From Pieris napi (lineage: Eukaryota > Arthropoda > Insecta > Lepidoptera > Pieridae): 64,000 nt of DNA. The translations under genes and the position numbers were made by a program. Under the pieces are notes generated by a model that did no database searches, was not told the DNA's origin, and saw only the letters and a list, made by a program, of their open reading frames with translations. Positions 1 to 12,638 of this stretch are shown in pieces; the first letter of the stretch is position 1; every line of letters begins with the position of its first letter. The stretch spans positions 2,976,001-3,040,000 of the forward strand of contig NC_062245.1 in assembly GCF_905475465.1 (NCBI RefSeq), written 5' to 3'.

Positions 1-344
1 TTAAAACGTCATTGGTAACGCAATCATTATAAGATATCTTAAGTTTTTAATATACCAATTTGGTTGATAAATATTTTGTAAATATATGCAAAACGGATAA
101 ATATGGAGTACCGGAATTATCTTGGAGATCTTGAAGACCCTGAGCCTGCATAATTTATTCATGTACAGATACGATATCTCGTTACAATGTACACCTTTCA
201 TCTACTTGTTGAGAGTTTGAATTTCGAACACCTGCTGCATAAATTTTAATATGAACCGATCTGGATAAAATACTTGATTTAATAATAATAACAACCCTAT
301 ATATTGGCTTCAGATTGCATCCGTTTCTTTGATGTTCTTTTTAT

Positions 345-398
345 TAACAAGTAGGTGATCAGCATTCTGTGCCTGATACATGTGTGCCGGTGTATTAA
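345..398 (-). mobile_element. SINE 3' fragment, minus strand
   Basis: AAGTAGGTGATCAGC...CTGTGCCTGA matches the 3' part of the SINE in reverse. Only about 50 bp remain. Confidence 0.45.
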
Positions 399-528
399 AG
401 ATGTTTTTCTGCATCGTAAGAGCAATTGTTTTAATTATCACAATTCAACAATTAATGTAATTGAAAATTATATAAACAACCCCATGTTTTATAATAATCT
501 TGGTTGAATCAATAAATTTAGATAGGTA

Positions 529-725
529 CTAGTGGACCCGACAGACGTTATAAAGCAAAGTATGAAAGTACCGACTGCAGCGCCATCTGGCGGGCTGATT
601 TGTGAATCTAAACAATTCTTAGATCCCCTTGAACACACACAAAAAATTTCATCAAAATCGGTCCAGTCGTTTGAGAGAAGTTCAGTGACAGACACACTCA
701 CAGAAGAATTATATATATATAAAGA
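529..725 (-). mobile_element. Helitron-like fragment
   Basis: Minus-strand end CGGGTCCACTAG, with ATCGGTCCAGTCGTTTGAGA and a TATATATATAAAG terminus. The short ORFs on both strands here are shadows of this repeat. Confidence 0.55.
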
Positions 726-903
726 TTTAAAAAAAAATATTTTGAGTTAAATTACCATATAATCCACACTAATGATTTCTACAACCCGCTATTTTTAGCG
801 CTTTTGATAGCAACACTATGCGCAAATATTCTGTAATCTATGTCTATATAATAAACGCTTACGATATAAAAATACTAATACAATTTAATTTCTTTTGTTA
901 CAG

Positions 904-957
904 TGGCACTCACATGATTGTGATTGCATAGCCGTGGTCTGCATCAGCTCACATCAG
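904..957 (+). other. Exon-like segment between good splice sites
   Basis: CTTTTGTTACAG precedes 904 and GTTTGA follows 957, a weaker donor. The 54 bases are open only in frame 1 (WHSHDCDCIAVVCISSHQ). That frame is phase 0 at both ends, so it does not fit the open frame of the 7373-7417 segment. It could be a non-coding 5' exon, an exon of another gene, or chance. Confidence 0.2.
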
Positions 958-1867
958 GTTTGATATCTCCTTACTCTCGTACATTTTATCTATCTATTGA
1001 AATAATTAGAAAAACATATCGGTATAGTACACATAGCCTGGTTCAGTAATTATATAAATGCGTTTTACACTAAGGTCCGAGGATCAAATCTAATAATCTT
1101 GTTTTTGTTTAGCCAACACAGGTTTTATCAGTTAATAAAGAAAAAAATTCAACAGATGCAAAATGCGTAAGCCCTGAAGTTAATTTCATGTAATATTTTT
1201 AATCCCATGAAAAGGAGTTACTCATCTTTTTTTTATAACTGTCATAAAATATCAAAATTATTTGTATGACTGAATCCATTGCAGTTCTTTATAGCAAGAT
1301 TCCTCCAAATTAGTTAAGTAATAAAATTTGCATATATTCAATATAAATAAACCAACGTACACCTAGCTTGTGCAGAGAAGTTTTTGAAATGAAAAATATT
1401 GTTGCGGTTTAGAAGGGTTGAGATTGCACCTGGCAGGTTATTGTTAACTTAAGAAGTAGGAAACGTGAGATTTAGTCCTTTTATTTTAGTACTAATGTAC
1501 TTATATTACTTACTGCTATTTAATTAAAAACTTTACGTACATATACATAATATAGCGTATTTAAATTGGTCATATGTTCGATAATGTCTTTTAGGAGTTG
1601 TAGGGGCTTCATATTTATATGTAAACGTGAATGTGGACATGAAAATCAGCATAACAATAGACAAGAACTGAAAATTATTACAACAACGATGCGATGTTAC
1701 TGCATCCTTTTATACAAAATAATGTTTTGACAACATACCGAAAAATCATATTAATATTTAATTATCAATTGAAACTACTCTTGAAATTTATATCTAAAGT
1801 GCGATGTTGTCCAGCATGGGCAATCTAGGATACATAAACACCTCGGTTAATACAGAATTTGTATTTA

Positions 1868-1932
1868 GTGGTTGCCTGGAAGAGATCGCTCGAAAGCGAT
1901 AAGGCCGCCAGTTGTCCTCTTTTTCATTTAAT
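1868..1932 (+). repeat. Retroelement 3'-end repeat (GAGATCGCTCGAAAGCGATA)
   Basis: GGTTGCCTGGAAGAGATCGC and AAAGCGATAAGGCCGCC. Reverse copies occur at 8462-8545, 22742-22800 and 26850-26930. Probably a LINE 3' end common in Lepidoptera. Confidence 0.5.
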
Positions 1933-2174
1933 TTGGTCAATTTTATTATGTTATTGCAACGAAATATTAATTAATAAATTATCCATGGCAACGACGCATG
2001 GCCACTATAATGTTTTTGTATAAGCTTTCTATACAAAAATGACTCTTATCATCAATAATAATACAATAGAAAACCATCTAAGCACAATTTATGGTCACGT
2101 AAATAAAGATGGCATAGATAAAATCCGTATATTACTTTAAAAAACAGACTTACGCCTACGCTAAGTGCGACTCC

Positions 2175-2303
2175 CGACATATTACCAGCTGCCCACTGAA
2201 GTATTTCCGAACCAATTCGACTTAGGGTCCTTCAAGAAAAGAGCGTTCCAATTCTTAAAAGGCCGGCAACGCACTCGCGAGCCCTCTGGCATTGAGTGAA
2301 TTT
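2175..2303 (-). repeat. Fragment of the 'GAGTGCGTTGCCGGCC' repeat, minus strand
   Basis: GCCGGCAACGCACTCGCGAG and GGGTCCTTCAAGAAAAGAGC are the reverse of the 11.6-kb copy. Confidence 0.6.
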
Positions 2304-4177
2304 TGACCGACAGGACACAGGTCATACTTCGTCATGTTATGTTACAACCTAACATATCGAAATGAAAAAAATACATATTTATTTATTTCGTAGTCCTACA
2401 GCTAATTTAAATTATATTCAACAAAAAACATTTAGCCATAGATGGCATACATAATGTATACAAAAAGGTTCAAATAAACTGTTAGAACGCTCCATTCGTG
2501 TAAAAAGCGTCTGAGAGAGTGTTAATCTTAATTAGTTTATGATCTTCTAATGGTTTTATAGTGCGTGAGATGCCGCGTATAAATTACAACCAGTTAGTCA
2601 TAATCGAATAATGATTTGATTACTCGGTCGTGATATTAAATTTCAATTCCTATTTATTTACATTTCTGATTGAGGAAGATACGGTCATTTAAATTATTAA
2701 AATTTATGGATTCTTAAGGTCATGGATTTAGCTGCTGTTGAATTTTGATAATTTATTCTAACACTCATATTTTCGTTCGCTATTTATTATTTTTATTTAT
2801 AATGTAGAATAGGCATAACCTTAAAAACGGTCCAACTTAGTTGGGGTTTAATGCCCTAATTTAAGGAAGCTGGTAGTGAAAGTGATTAGCTTGCATTTTA
2901 ATCTGTGGTACACTAACTACAATATCTCTTACCATAAATAATGTGATGTCAAAGTTCAAATAGAAACAAATATAAGACAGTTCTGGAAAGCAGTTAAGTA
3001 AAATAATTAATTATCAGTGTTTATAATCTGTTGAATTTTTGTGCTGCACAGACTGAAAATATGTATTTGTTAATTAATTTTGATTTTTTATTCTTTTATC
3101 ACCTATCACTATTCTGTGTTGTAGGATTTTGATAACTTACAAATCTTTTGATTACACTTGTAAGAATCGATTTATTGGTCTATGGTATATTATATATTCG
3201 TGCATGTGTGAGTGTCGCTCCTTTGTTTTTGTCCACTTTTTATAGCAGTATAGTTATACACACTATATTAGTGACCTTGATTCGATTTCCGCCAACATTC
3301 AAGCTCAAGGGTATCGTGATCCATTTGATGTAAAGCTCTGGCTAGAAGGGTTTTAAAAGCTTTAACTTGATTCGAGATAAGAGCGATTCGACGGCCCCAA
3401 TAAAGAACTACGTTCGTATAAAAGAGATCAATGACAGATACTTATGAAGTGTTTTTAAGGGTAGTGTCAATTGTCGTCTAGCTTAAAATGGTAGTAATGA
3501 CGTTGGACTTATGACGTTCATTGGGACGATGTTTGCACTAAGGAAGTTATAAAGTTCTTCATTGAAACGAATACGGCGAAGACCGTTGTCACGCAAACTA
3601 AGATCGCAATCTATATATGTAAATAAAATGATTTGCTGTTCGTTTTGAGAAACTTGAGAATGGCTAGACCGATTTGGCTAATTTTGATCTTGAAATATTT
3701 GTGGAAGTTCAGAGAAGGTTTAGACTGTTACGATAAAATTAGTACCTACTTATTAATAACTTAAATATTTTAATGACGTTTATATTGGTGTCTGAATATA
3801 TGAAATTAGTTCGTTTTCTATTAGGCTTGATTTTACGGGTCGAAATAGGTAAGTTTATACAAGTAGTTTATAAATACAACAAGATTTTCTTACAATTTGC
3901 CAGCAGACAAGGTCATCGTATCATGTTTCAGGAGTATACTTAAGATAGTATTTCCGGTACAAAGGAATCCTTATGGCCTTGATTTAAGGCTTATGCATAG
4001 AGGCAAATTGCTAACATTTACCTAGGGAAGGGTTGTAAGTGGGCAAGTAGCTCTTAAAAAAATAATTTAGCTATACAAACGTTGCTAAACGAAATATGTT
4101 TCTGGGGTCTTTAAATATTTGAGTAGGTACTTGTCTAGTAAAGTTATAAATGACTTTCATTATTTATTGATGACAAG

Positions 4178-4664
4178 CCTGCGATTTCGTCTGCGCAGGA
4201 CCAAGATAATACTTGTTCAAATGATGTAGCCAGCGATAAAAGTATCTATTTTCATTAAGTAGAATTAATTTATCATTACCAAATGTGCATTTGAAATAAA
4301 TTATGAATTTTTTATAGTACATAGTTATGGTTCACTGTTTTGGCTATAATGGCTTACACATAAGACATAGATATATACTGTTGCGGGTTTTTTTGTAGGA
4401 CTATTTAAAATAAACATATTTTCATATGTAACTCTAGCGGTTTTGGCAGCGCACGCCAGAATAGCTCACAGATGGTAGGTAGATTTTTTCCTACTTGATA
4501 TTTTAGACAATTCACACAATATCTTTATAAATTGTAGTGTTATTGTGATATATTAGCTATAGTATTGTAAACTTTCATTAAAATCCATTCAGTAGTTTTT
4601 ACATGAAAGAGTAACAAACATCCGTCCATACTTACAAACTTTCGCGTTTATAATATTAGTAGGA
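4178..4664 (-). mobile_element. Helitron of the second family, minus strand
   Basis: Reverse complement starts A|TCCTACTAATATTATAAACG and runs through the GCGTGCGCTGCCAAAACC block to TGCGCAGACGAAATCGCAGG. The terminal CTAG is no longer recognisable. Confidence 0.7.
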
Positions 4665-4943
4665 TTTATTCACGTCATTCATTATTACGCCAACAAACAT
4701 CACATCCGAATTGAACCGAACTACCTCAGGGCTGAGAATCGGACTATATATTATTAAAATATGTTTACAACATGTAACATCCCATATTTACATAAATTTG
4801 GATGTTTAATCATTTTATTGACGGGTAATTACACACCAAATCGAGGGTTCGTGGACACGCATGCATTTTATTGTATTCTAAAGATTTGATTCAATGATAT
4901 GAAGGCTTACTTGCCGTCTAAAATCCAGCTCCAACATACTAAA

Positions 4944-5161
4944 TACAGATACCGGCAAACATCTTGAACATTAAACAAGGGAGTGGGGGAAAGTTTGCGC
5001 AGCGCGGGACACAAATGTCAACTGATTTACCAATCAAGCGATCGACACGTCACTCTCCCGCCGCCGCGCACCAATGCCCGCCGCCCTTCCTTCCAGTGAT
5101 ACCTAAAAATCGCCTCTGCGCAGGCCTGGATATTTGTTCAAGATGTTTGCCGGTATCTGTA
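4944..5161. repeat. 27-bp perfect inverted repeat enclosing a GC-rich core
   Basis: Arms 4944-4970 (TACAGATACCGGCAAACATC...) and 5135-5161 are exact reverse complements. They enclose about 164 bp rich in C and G (CCGCCGCCGCGCACC, TGCGCAGCGCGGG). An 85-codon ORF spans it but has no recognisable domain. It may be a short DNA-transposon derivative; I see no target duplication. Confidence 0.6.
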
Positions 5162-5864
5162 CTATCAAACATATATTTTCAAGAGCAAAGGGTTATTTTC
5201 CCAGGATATCATTATGGCTGAGACAAAAATAAAGTAGCCGGGATTTACCGGGAATGCGCAAAGTCTATACGCTTCATTGATCTTACTCTAAAACTATAGC
5301 TTATAGCTTTTCATTTACGACAATCCCACTGCACTAGCTCACTTTAAAACACGTTAAAACCGTAAAGCGTGGGTAGGTACATTTAAACGGTCATTAGGTG
5401 TCACAAAGTTTAGCCCTACAACATTTGAATACAATGCTTTCTATAGTAAAAGAACGCAATTATTTATGACTTTCTCTGAGACCTCAATCATTGCGCTCAT
5501 AATTGGAGAGAATAGGAAAATATTGTGAAACGTATGTACAGTTGTCACCGTTCTCTATGCGATATAGCCTGCGGGCGAAAAGTAAAAAAAAATTGTCACC
5601 GTTCTTGTTTTCCTTACTTCTTGCTGATAGGATTTCTGGTATTCTCTGTGTACTTTTAAGTATGCAAATTTCCACGACTATAGTGGTCTATGGTATTTTA
5701 AAAGCTCGCCTAAAAGGTGCATAAAACTTGTACAAATAGGTCCATCATTAAAAATAAATAAATAAATTTGTAAAGTCGCTATAGTCTGTGCAATTTAAAT
5801 AATACATTAGAAGCTTTTTATACTCTTCCTTTCACGTCTAATTAATTGACAATTCCAAAGTCTA

Positions 5865-5945
5865 TTGGTGTTGGACCGGGGACCGAACCTACGACCTCAG
5901 GAATGACAATTGCACACTGAAGCCACTTGGCCAACAATTACTCAG
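5865..5945 (-). mobile_element. SINE 5' fragment, minus strand
   Basis: Reverse complement has TTGGCCAAGTGGCTTCAG and a GTAGGTTCGGTCCCCGG box, then stops near the CCAATAGACTTTG region. Confidence 0.6.
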
Positions 5946-7372
5946 TCAATATTAAAATAAATATTTTTTAATATTATAAATATTCTCCCGTAACTATGTA
6001 CCTACCGTTAATAATTAAACTAAACCGTTTCGAAGACTCAAATAATATATATATTAAGCATTTTATTCGATTTTTAAAAGAGAGAGAGATATATTTTGTT
6101 GTTTTTTGTAAGAGGTGTTAATGGTCTAATTGTACCTTCAAAGACATGTTCCAAAATTGATATTCAAAAATAAATTGAAAATACAAACGAGAAGTGAAGT
6201 CTGAAAATGTGTTAAAACCTAATTAGACGAATCGAAATGCAATACACGCAATGAAACTGTATATGGGAAACCCTTTCCCTACCTCGTTCCCTATTCCAAT
6301 CTACATGTACATTATAAACTAGATTTCTCGGTAGCCTAGTGCAAAGAAATACTTGAACTGAAGGTTATCTTTCGAAGTAAATTAAAAGTCCTGACGTGAT
6401 TTGTTTTTGGACAAAATCCAATACATTTGTCAGGCTTAGGGGCAGTTCAAGTATTACGTAAGCAGATTTACTGCAATCCCCAGATTCCCCCCCCCCCCTC
6501 TCTTGTCAGCAAAAGTAAATAAAGCTCTCAAGTAGTACATAAACGTATTAATTTTTTGTCTCCTTTGTTGAATCCTCAAAAATGCATTTCGTTTTCAAGC
6601 ATAGACAATGTGTGGTTAAAAAAGTAAATAATTGTCATACTAGCTTGGTCTCTCTGAATTTTTATCCCTAAGTCGTATTTTGGGTAGGAGTGGTGTGTGT
6701 GTCAAATGAGTGTTATAATAGTCAGAGCATAGGACAATGACTGAATAACACTTTTTTCATCTATTGCAACATCCAACCAGCCAGGATATATTATGTGTTA
6801 ACATTTCGTCGTAGCATCGTACAAACGCCAGATTTTTATGTGCATTGCTTCATTTCGAATCTTTTCTTTTCATATCGTTCGGTTACAACATATGGTGCTC
6901 TTAAATTGGATTTTATAATTACTACATCAAGATTACACTATTTTTTCTTACCTAGGAAACATAGATACGTGTTATGTGAGAAGTTTCCAATTTATTTAAA
7001 TAATCTATGGAGAATTCGGGCTCCTTTTATAAGAAACTTACGATCTAAAGATAAATCTTAAATAGTACATGTACATATATATGTATATATTTCATATGAC
7101 ATTCAGGACACGTCACAGAGTTCAAAAACCCCAACAAGAATAAAACATGGTTCCGGCGTTTCTAAATGAGTGTCTTTGAACGTAATAGCGGAATAACGAA
7201 TTTTTAATAGATATTTATATGCTCGGGTGCATATGCAGATTATTATATCATTATTAACACTATTTTTGCCGCGTAATTGTTGTAAAACATAATTCTTAAA
7301 ATTATTTCTCACACAGAGCTCTGAACCGATTTGGTTATAAATGTAAATAAAATCTAAATTTCTTTGTTTCAG

Positions 7373-7417
7373 ACAATGCGCGAGATGAAATCATAGTCAC
7401 AAAGGCAGCCAAACCGA
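7373..7417 (+). CDS. Possible small upstream exon (45 nt) in frame with myosin exon 1
   Basis: A strong acceptor (pyrimidine tract then CAG ending at 7372) and a consensus donor (CGA followed by GTAAGT at 7418) enclose 45 bases. One frame is open throughout and reads NARDEIIVTKAAKP with one base left over. Joining that base to CC at 38124 gives a Thr codon, then Ile and the Met of exon 1, so frame is kept across an intron of about 30.7 kb. It could equally be a 5'UTR exon, because another frame holds a short ATG ORF ending in TAG. This is inference from splice sites alone. Confidence 0.35.
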
Positions 7418-7634
7418 GTAAGTTTTGATATGCGAACCAAGATAAACACGTCTTTAAATAATTAAACTGTTTTTTTTTCGTGAATCAATGTCTCATTTAT
7501 TGTACGCTTACGCTAAGCGGCGATTAAATAGGCACCTTTTGGACAGTGCCCTCCAATAAGCCAAACATTTCTCCAGTTCTGAATAAAAAAAAAACACTAT
7601 TTGATGCGAGAGGTATCAAACAAAAACGCTGTTC

Positions 7635-7810
7635 AAAATTCAAAAATCATTTAATCATAAAGGTAATACACTTATGATCGTCCATAAAAAATAAATGTAT
7701 ATGAAATGCTTCTTTACATTTACATTTAGTGCCAGTTCTCAAATCAAGGGCGTAGTACGGAAGAGAAGAACTGGCAATAAACTCTCCGCCACTCTTTTTA
7801 ATCGCCATGT
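7635..7810 (+). repeat. Dispersed repeat, uninterrupted copy of the 'CCAGTTCTCAAATCAAGGGC' family
   Basis: Shares the left part (caaaaatcattt...cttatga) and right part (CCAGTTCTCAAATCAAGGGC...GCCACTCTTTTTAAT) with the split copy at 42545-43200. This copy shows where the MITE there inserted. Confidence 0.6.
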
Positions 7811-8461
7811 TTTTTTTTGTTGTGTTGTGTGGTGTGGTGTGTGTGTCATTTGTTCATCATAAAAATTAAGTCTCTTGCCGTTACAAATATGTGCTTACTT
7901 TTATATGTTTACTCTCAAAATGAAAACCAATTTTATGACTTGCAATTATTAATCTGAAGCAAATTGCGCTATCTTCTTTGACTTCAAGCTTGATACATAT
8001 CGGCGTTATCTGATCTTATTAATGTAAAAACCTGAGAAAAATTCTAACGCCAAGGCAATTCTTATTACTGATATTCAATTTATTGCCCAATCTCAACGCT
8101 CCTCAAAAAGAACCAGGCGTAATAATATTATAACAGTTTATATATTTCCATATCATACATATTAAAAAACGGAAATAAAGTTCCTAATCGCATTTAAAAC
8201 GGACCGTGTCCCAGTATAAGATACCAAAGAGCCGAACAATAGACAATAGGCGATTGTCATTCTGATAGGCTTCTGCTACGGAAGTGTATGTGTGTTCGCT
8301 ACATGTATAGAAACGTATACGCAACTTGGACTTAAAAGAAAGTCGTTCTACGTCTGTTAACCAGACTTTTTAAATGCAAAGGACTTTGAAGTACTTATTT
8401 TTTGTTTATTTACTTACACTTTGTTGCATTATAATATAAAAATTTAACATAATTACATCTA

Positions 8462-8545
8462 AAGGAAAGGCAACTCGCGGCCTTATCGCTGTCGAGCGAT
8501 CTCTTCCTGGTAACCGCTGTGAGAAAAAAAATGTATTAAATTAGA
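8462..8545 (-). repeat. Retroelement 3'-end repeat, minus strand
   Basis: GGCAACTCGCGGCCTTATCG and GAGCGATCTCTTCCTGGTAA are the reverse of the 1868 copy. Confidence 0.5.
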
Positions 8546-11534
8546 TAAGGTATGCAAGTAGTGCAAAATACATATTATATTACATAAACAATTAAGAAAA
8601 AAAAAGAAACTAAACAGAAACTAAACAGAAACAAAAAAACAAACTAAACTAATAAAGGATACATGAAAAAAAAAGGAAAAAGTGCACATCAGTCTCACGT
8701 CAGTTAGTAGTTATTATGAAAGTTAGGGATACGATGTGGACAGGTAATGTTTGTACAGAAGAAATTTAAAGGACTCGCCAAGAAAGGAGGAGTTATGACA
8801 TACCTCAGTTCAATAGAACTAAATATGTAATACACACATATTACATAGCAATAAAAGAAAAAGTTCAAATTAAGGAATATGTATCTTAAGCTAATAAGAG
8901 ATGTCTGTCAATAACCTAAATCAAGGATTTTTTTTTAATAATTTCGTTTATTATAGACGAATAACTAGCAAATAATGTTTATAAAATATTTCTATATTGT
9001 TATGTATGTTACATGTATGCAAAATTGGGCCTAGTCACTAGTAGAGTAGGTATTGTTTGGCTCCATACGTCGATTAACTTCCGTTCCATGATTGGTTTTG
9101 AAGTTTGCGTCACAATGTCTCTGTCCTCTTTATAGCAGAAAAACTCATGAATTATTAATTATCATATTGTGTTCTTTATACGCGTCATTTTAAAGAATCT
9201 AAGAGCCCTCAGCGTTTGCCCTAGGGATTCATTGGTTCCGGAACGACCAGGGAATTGCTGAGAGGATATATGAGTACGTTTAGAACATATTCTTTTTAAT
9301 TGCCATAGATATTCCGCTGTATTCGCCATGTAAAAGGATTGACTATTCGTTCAAGTCTTTTCAACAAGAAGTGAAGAAAAATCACATAATAATATAATTT
9401 ACGCTTGGGGAATCGAATATGGAAATTAACTGCGAAATTGGTATATAGGTAAATAAGAATATTAACCTATTCACGATTAAATTAAATAAATTTAAATTTT
9501 CGTTACTCGCAATAAAAAAGACGCCGATGTTATAAAAAGTAGATTAAAGGTCTCTAACCTCTGTATTTTTCCTGAAACGAAAACTCGACGATGCTTGAAT
9601 CGCGGAACTGGCGGTTGAAAATTTACATGAAAATGAGGGAATTTAAAATATTTTCCCAGCTACTCACATTTTTTAACTCGCCTAGGTGCGAGCCGCGTCG
9701 CGTAACAACGAACTCAAATTGAAAAATGCGCCTCGATTCAAATAAAACAAGAATTTTTCGAAAATGGAACGGATTTTGGCGGAAGTCGCCCGAAAGTTTT
9801 TAAATAACGAACTTTAAATGTGCTAACGTGATAATATTACAATAATTTATCGTTACTAAAGTTACCACATATAATTATCTGTTCTCTGAAAATTTTTTAA
9901 TATGGAATTACGAATTAATAATTTGCGAAGAGATTTGCAATTAATTCAGTCGATCCGATTTCCTAATTATGACGACAAAGACAGTGTAACTATTTACAGC
10001 GGTAATTAAAACTGAATGCGGAGTGATTAATCTGTGCGTGCTGCATCCATTAAAAGTGTACTGAAAGCTCCATCCTTCCACTGTGTCGCTCGAGTTCAAT
10101 AACCCTGAAATCAACAACCTGGATACAATAGACCTACTGAAACTGTAATTTGAATTTCGAATTGTTTTCCGAATCAACTCTTGACTTTTTTTAATCAAGT
10201 GAAAACTCTTTTCAGTGCCAGTTACTGCATTCCCTTCGCTTTATTTATGTCGGCCAATTATAATAGTCATTCAAATAAAAACTGATCAAATTGTACACAT
10301 CTTATTTTAGTTCCCCTCTTCAGGACAGGTTAAAACTATCTGTCTTTACAGGTAATCATTAACATCTTCAAATGTGATAGGTTTATGATTTCACTGATAT
10401 TTTTAAAGACAAGTATTCTTCCTAGTAACTCTTTCCATAGTAAAGGTAATATTTAAAATAAGACTATTATTATTATAAATTATTAGAATGAGACTTTTTG
10501 TTTAAACTAAATTTATAAAATTGTTAATAGTCCTACAGCTAGTTATAATAAACAATGATACAATAACACACACATACAACAGTTATAATGAAAAAATAGA
10601 TAATTAATAATTTGACAAATTACAGACTCACTAACTTTTTTTTTACCATAAATAAAAAACAAATAATTCCCTTCTTTGGGCATATTCCTGCAGTAAAACA
10701 CGAACAGAGTTCACTAACCCTGAGTACCAAAGTATATCCCTAGAACGCGTCCCAGTTTGTCGCTCAGCTTTTTGCTTTTATCCTCAATGTGGATGTGAAC
10801 TGATCCTAATAACACCTTGTCTTTGTTCACATGTTTAAATTTACGATCAGTTCACTGCTGTCCTGTTAGTGGTTTGTCAGGCTTAAATTTGTAACAGATG
10901 TAAGATGCATTATTGGACATAAGAATATCATTTTCCTATGGGTGATGTTCATATACCAGACTTAGCGTCTTAGCGTTACGAAAACGTATTGGATTTGGAA
11001 AAAAATCATAGTTATTACACTAAGACTCCTTAGTATGTAAATTATAGATAGTGCCATATACTGTCCACGATATCTTTTGATCTTTTATTTGACATAATAT
11101 ATTAAATTAATACTTGCTACTTCTGCGTGTTTTAGCATACGTCTATTAAATAGAATAGAGAAATAGACTCTATTTCTTTATGGAATTAATTTAAATATCT
11201 TCTAAATTATGTCAAATTTAAAAATAGAATTTCGCATGTATAGTTAGCCTCTCTGGAGACTTTCGCTTGGATTAGAATTGTATTAGTTAGCTGGACTACT
11301 ACACATAATTGTATATTAACTAGCCAATAAGCAATATTCTACAATTTTGGCGTAAAAACTAAAATATATAACTGTATACTATGCCTGACTACACTGCACT
11401 TGTAAAGATAGATAGATAGTATAAGTAAAAATAATCATAGAAGTGAATCGTCACAAGTACTTTAATAATTTAATCAGTGTTGGCCTTGTTGTTTAAATGA
11501 CAATATATGTTCACAATAATACAAATAATACATG

Positions 11535-11905
11535 CAATCGGGCAGGAGGCTCATCTGATGTTAAGTGACACCGCCCATGAACACTCTCAATGCCAGAGGG
11601 CTCGCGAGTGCGTTGCCGGCCTTATAAGAATTGGTACGCTCTTTTCTTGAAGGACCCTAAGTCGAATTAGTTCGGAAATACTTCAGTGGGCATCTGGTTC
11701 CACATAGTGGTGGTGCGCGGCAAAAACTGCCTTAAAAACGCTCAGTTGTGGAACGGCGGACGTCGAGGTGATACGGGTGGAATTTCGTATTCTGCCTCGA
11801 CGTCCGATGATCAAACTCAGCTGCGGGTATTAATCCGAATAACTCCTCTGAACACTCTCCATGGTAAATGCGGTAGAAGATGTAGAGTGACCCCACATCA
11901 CTACG
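11535..11905 (+). repeat. Dispersed repeat of the 'GAGTGCGTTGCCGGCC' family
   Basis: GGAGGCTCATCTGATGTTAA, GGGCTCGCGAGTGCGTTGCC, TCTTTTCTTGAAGGACCC, TTCCACATAGTGGTGGTGCG and a GACGTCCGATGATCAAACTC end. Also at 2175-2303 (minus), 31375-31930 (split by a MITE) and a piece at 58455-58550. Its formal class is unknown to me; open frames inside are not convincing. Confidence 0.6.
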
Positions 11906-12305
11906 CAACGCCAAAAGATCAAGCCGCTTGGAAAGGGATTTTGAACGAATTGGACATTAATTTTTTTATAGTAAAATCGCACACAAACGCCAAATTAAGA
12001 ATGTATTTTGCATATACTTAACCTATAATTTATACCATACGCTAAGGCTCTTCAACATCCTGACCTAAATCCTTTACTCTAACGAGGATTTTTGAAGGGG
12101 TACTTAAGATACTTTCATTCAAAGAGGCTAATTCATACAGGCCACATATTGCAAATGTAATTTTTATATCATAGATATCAAAATCCAATGTTTCCGGGAA
12201 TGATTTACAGGATTGGTGAATCAGATACACTGAACTATGGAGCTGTTTATTTCCTGTATTGTAAAGAAATAATTATGTACTACAGGTTTTATTAGTCGCA
12301 ACTAA

Positions 12306-12638
12306 TCTAATATATAAAATTCTCGTTCGTTCCCATACTCCTCCGAAACGGCTCGACCGATTCTTATGAAATTTTTATATACTGCATATGCAGTAAGTCT
12401 GAGAATCGGCTACTATCTTTCAACCCCTAAGTGATAAGGAGTGTCCACCCCAAAAAATTGTTTTTTTTAATTGTTGTTTTTTTTATGATACAGCATACAC
12501 AAATACATACAAATCCTAATTTTCACCCCTCTGTGATCATAATTTTATATTATTGTAGATAGTTATTGTTATTGAACTAAAAAAATATTTTCTAGAAATA
12601 ATATACATGGCAAAACAAACGTTTTCCGGGTCAGCTAG
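12306..12638 (+). mobile_element. Non-autonomous Helitron (TCTAATATATAAAATTCTCG family)
   Basis: Starts A|TC and ends CTAG|T, the Helitron termini and A-T insertion site. Shares CCATACTCCTCCGAAACGGC, a TGAGAATCGGCTAC block and a GGGTCAGCTAG end with copies at 13599, 16622, 52266 and 53321. Confidence 0.75.

Larger units (their letters stand above)
1..7372. other. Gene-poor region
   Basis: AT-rich DNA with the Helitron, SINE and retroelement fragments listed separately, the inverted repeat at 4944-5161, a C-run near 6489 and one exon-like segment at 904. A 'TTTATTTCGTAGTCCTACAG' repeat at about 2376-2440 recurs near 10510, 19600, 24975 and 30510. ORFs here have no recognisable domain. Confidence 0.5.

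Noticed and set aside
4964..5221. 85-codon plus-strand ORF as a gene
   Set aside because: It lies across the inverted-repeat element, has no ATG context or domain, and its composition follows the GC-rich core.
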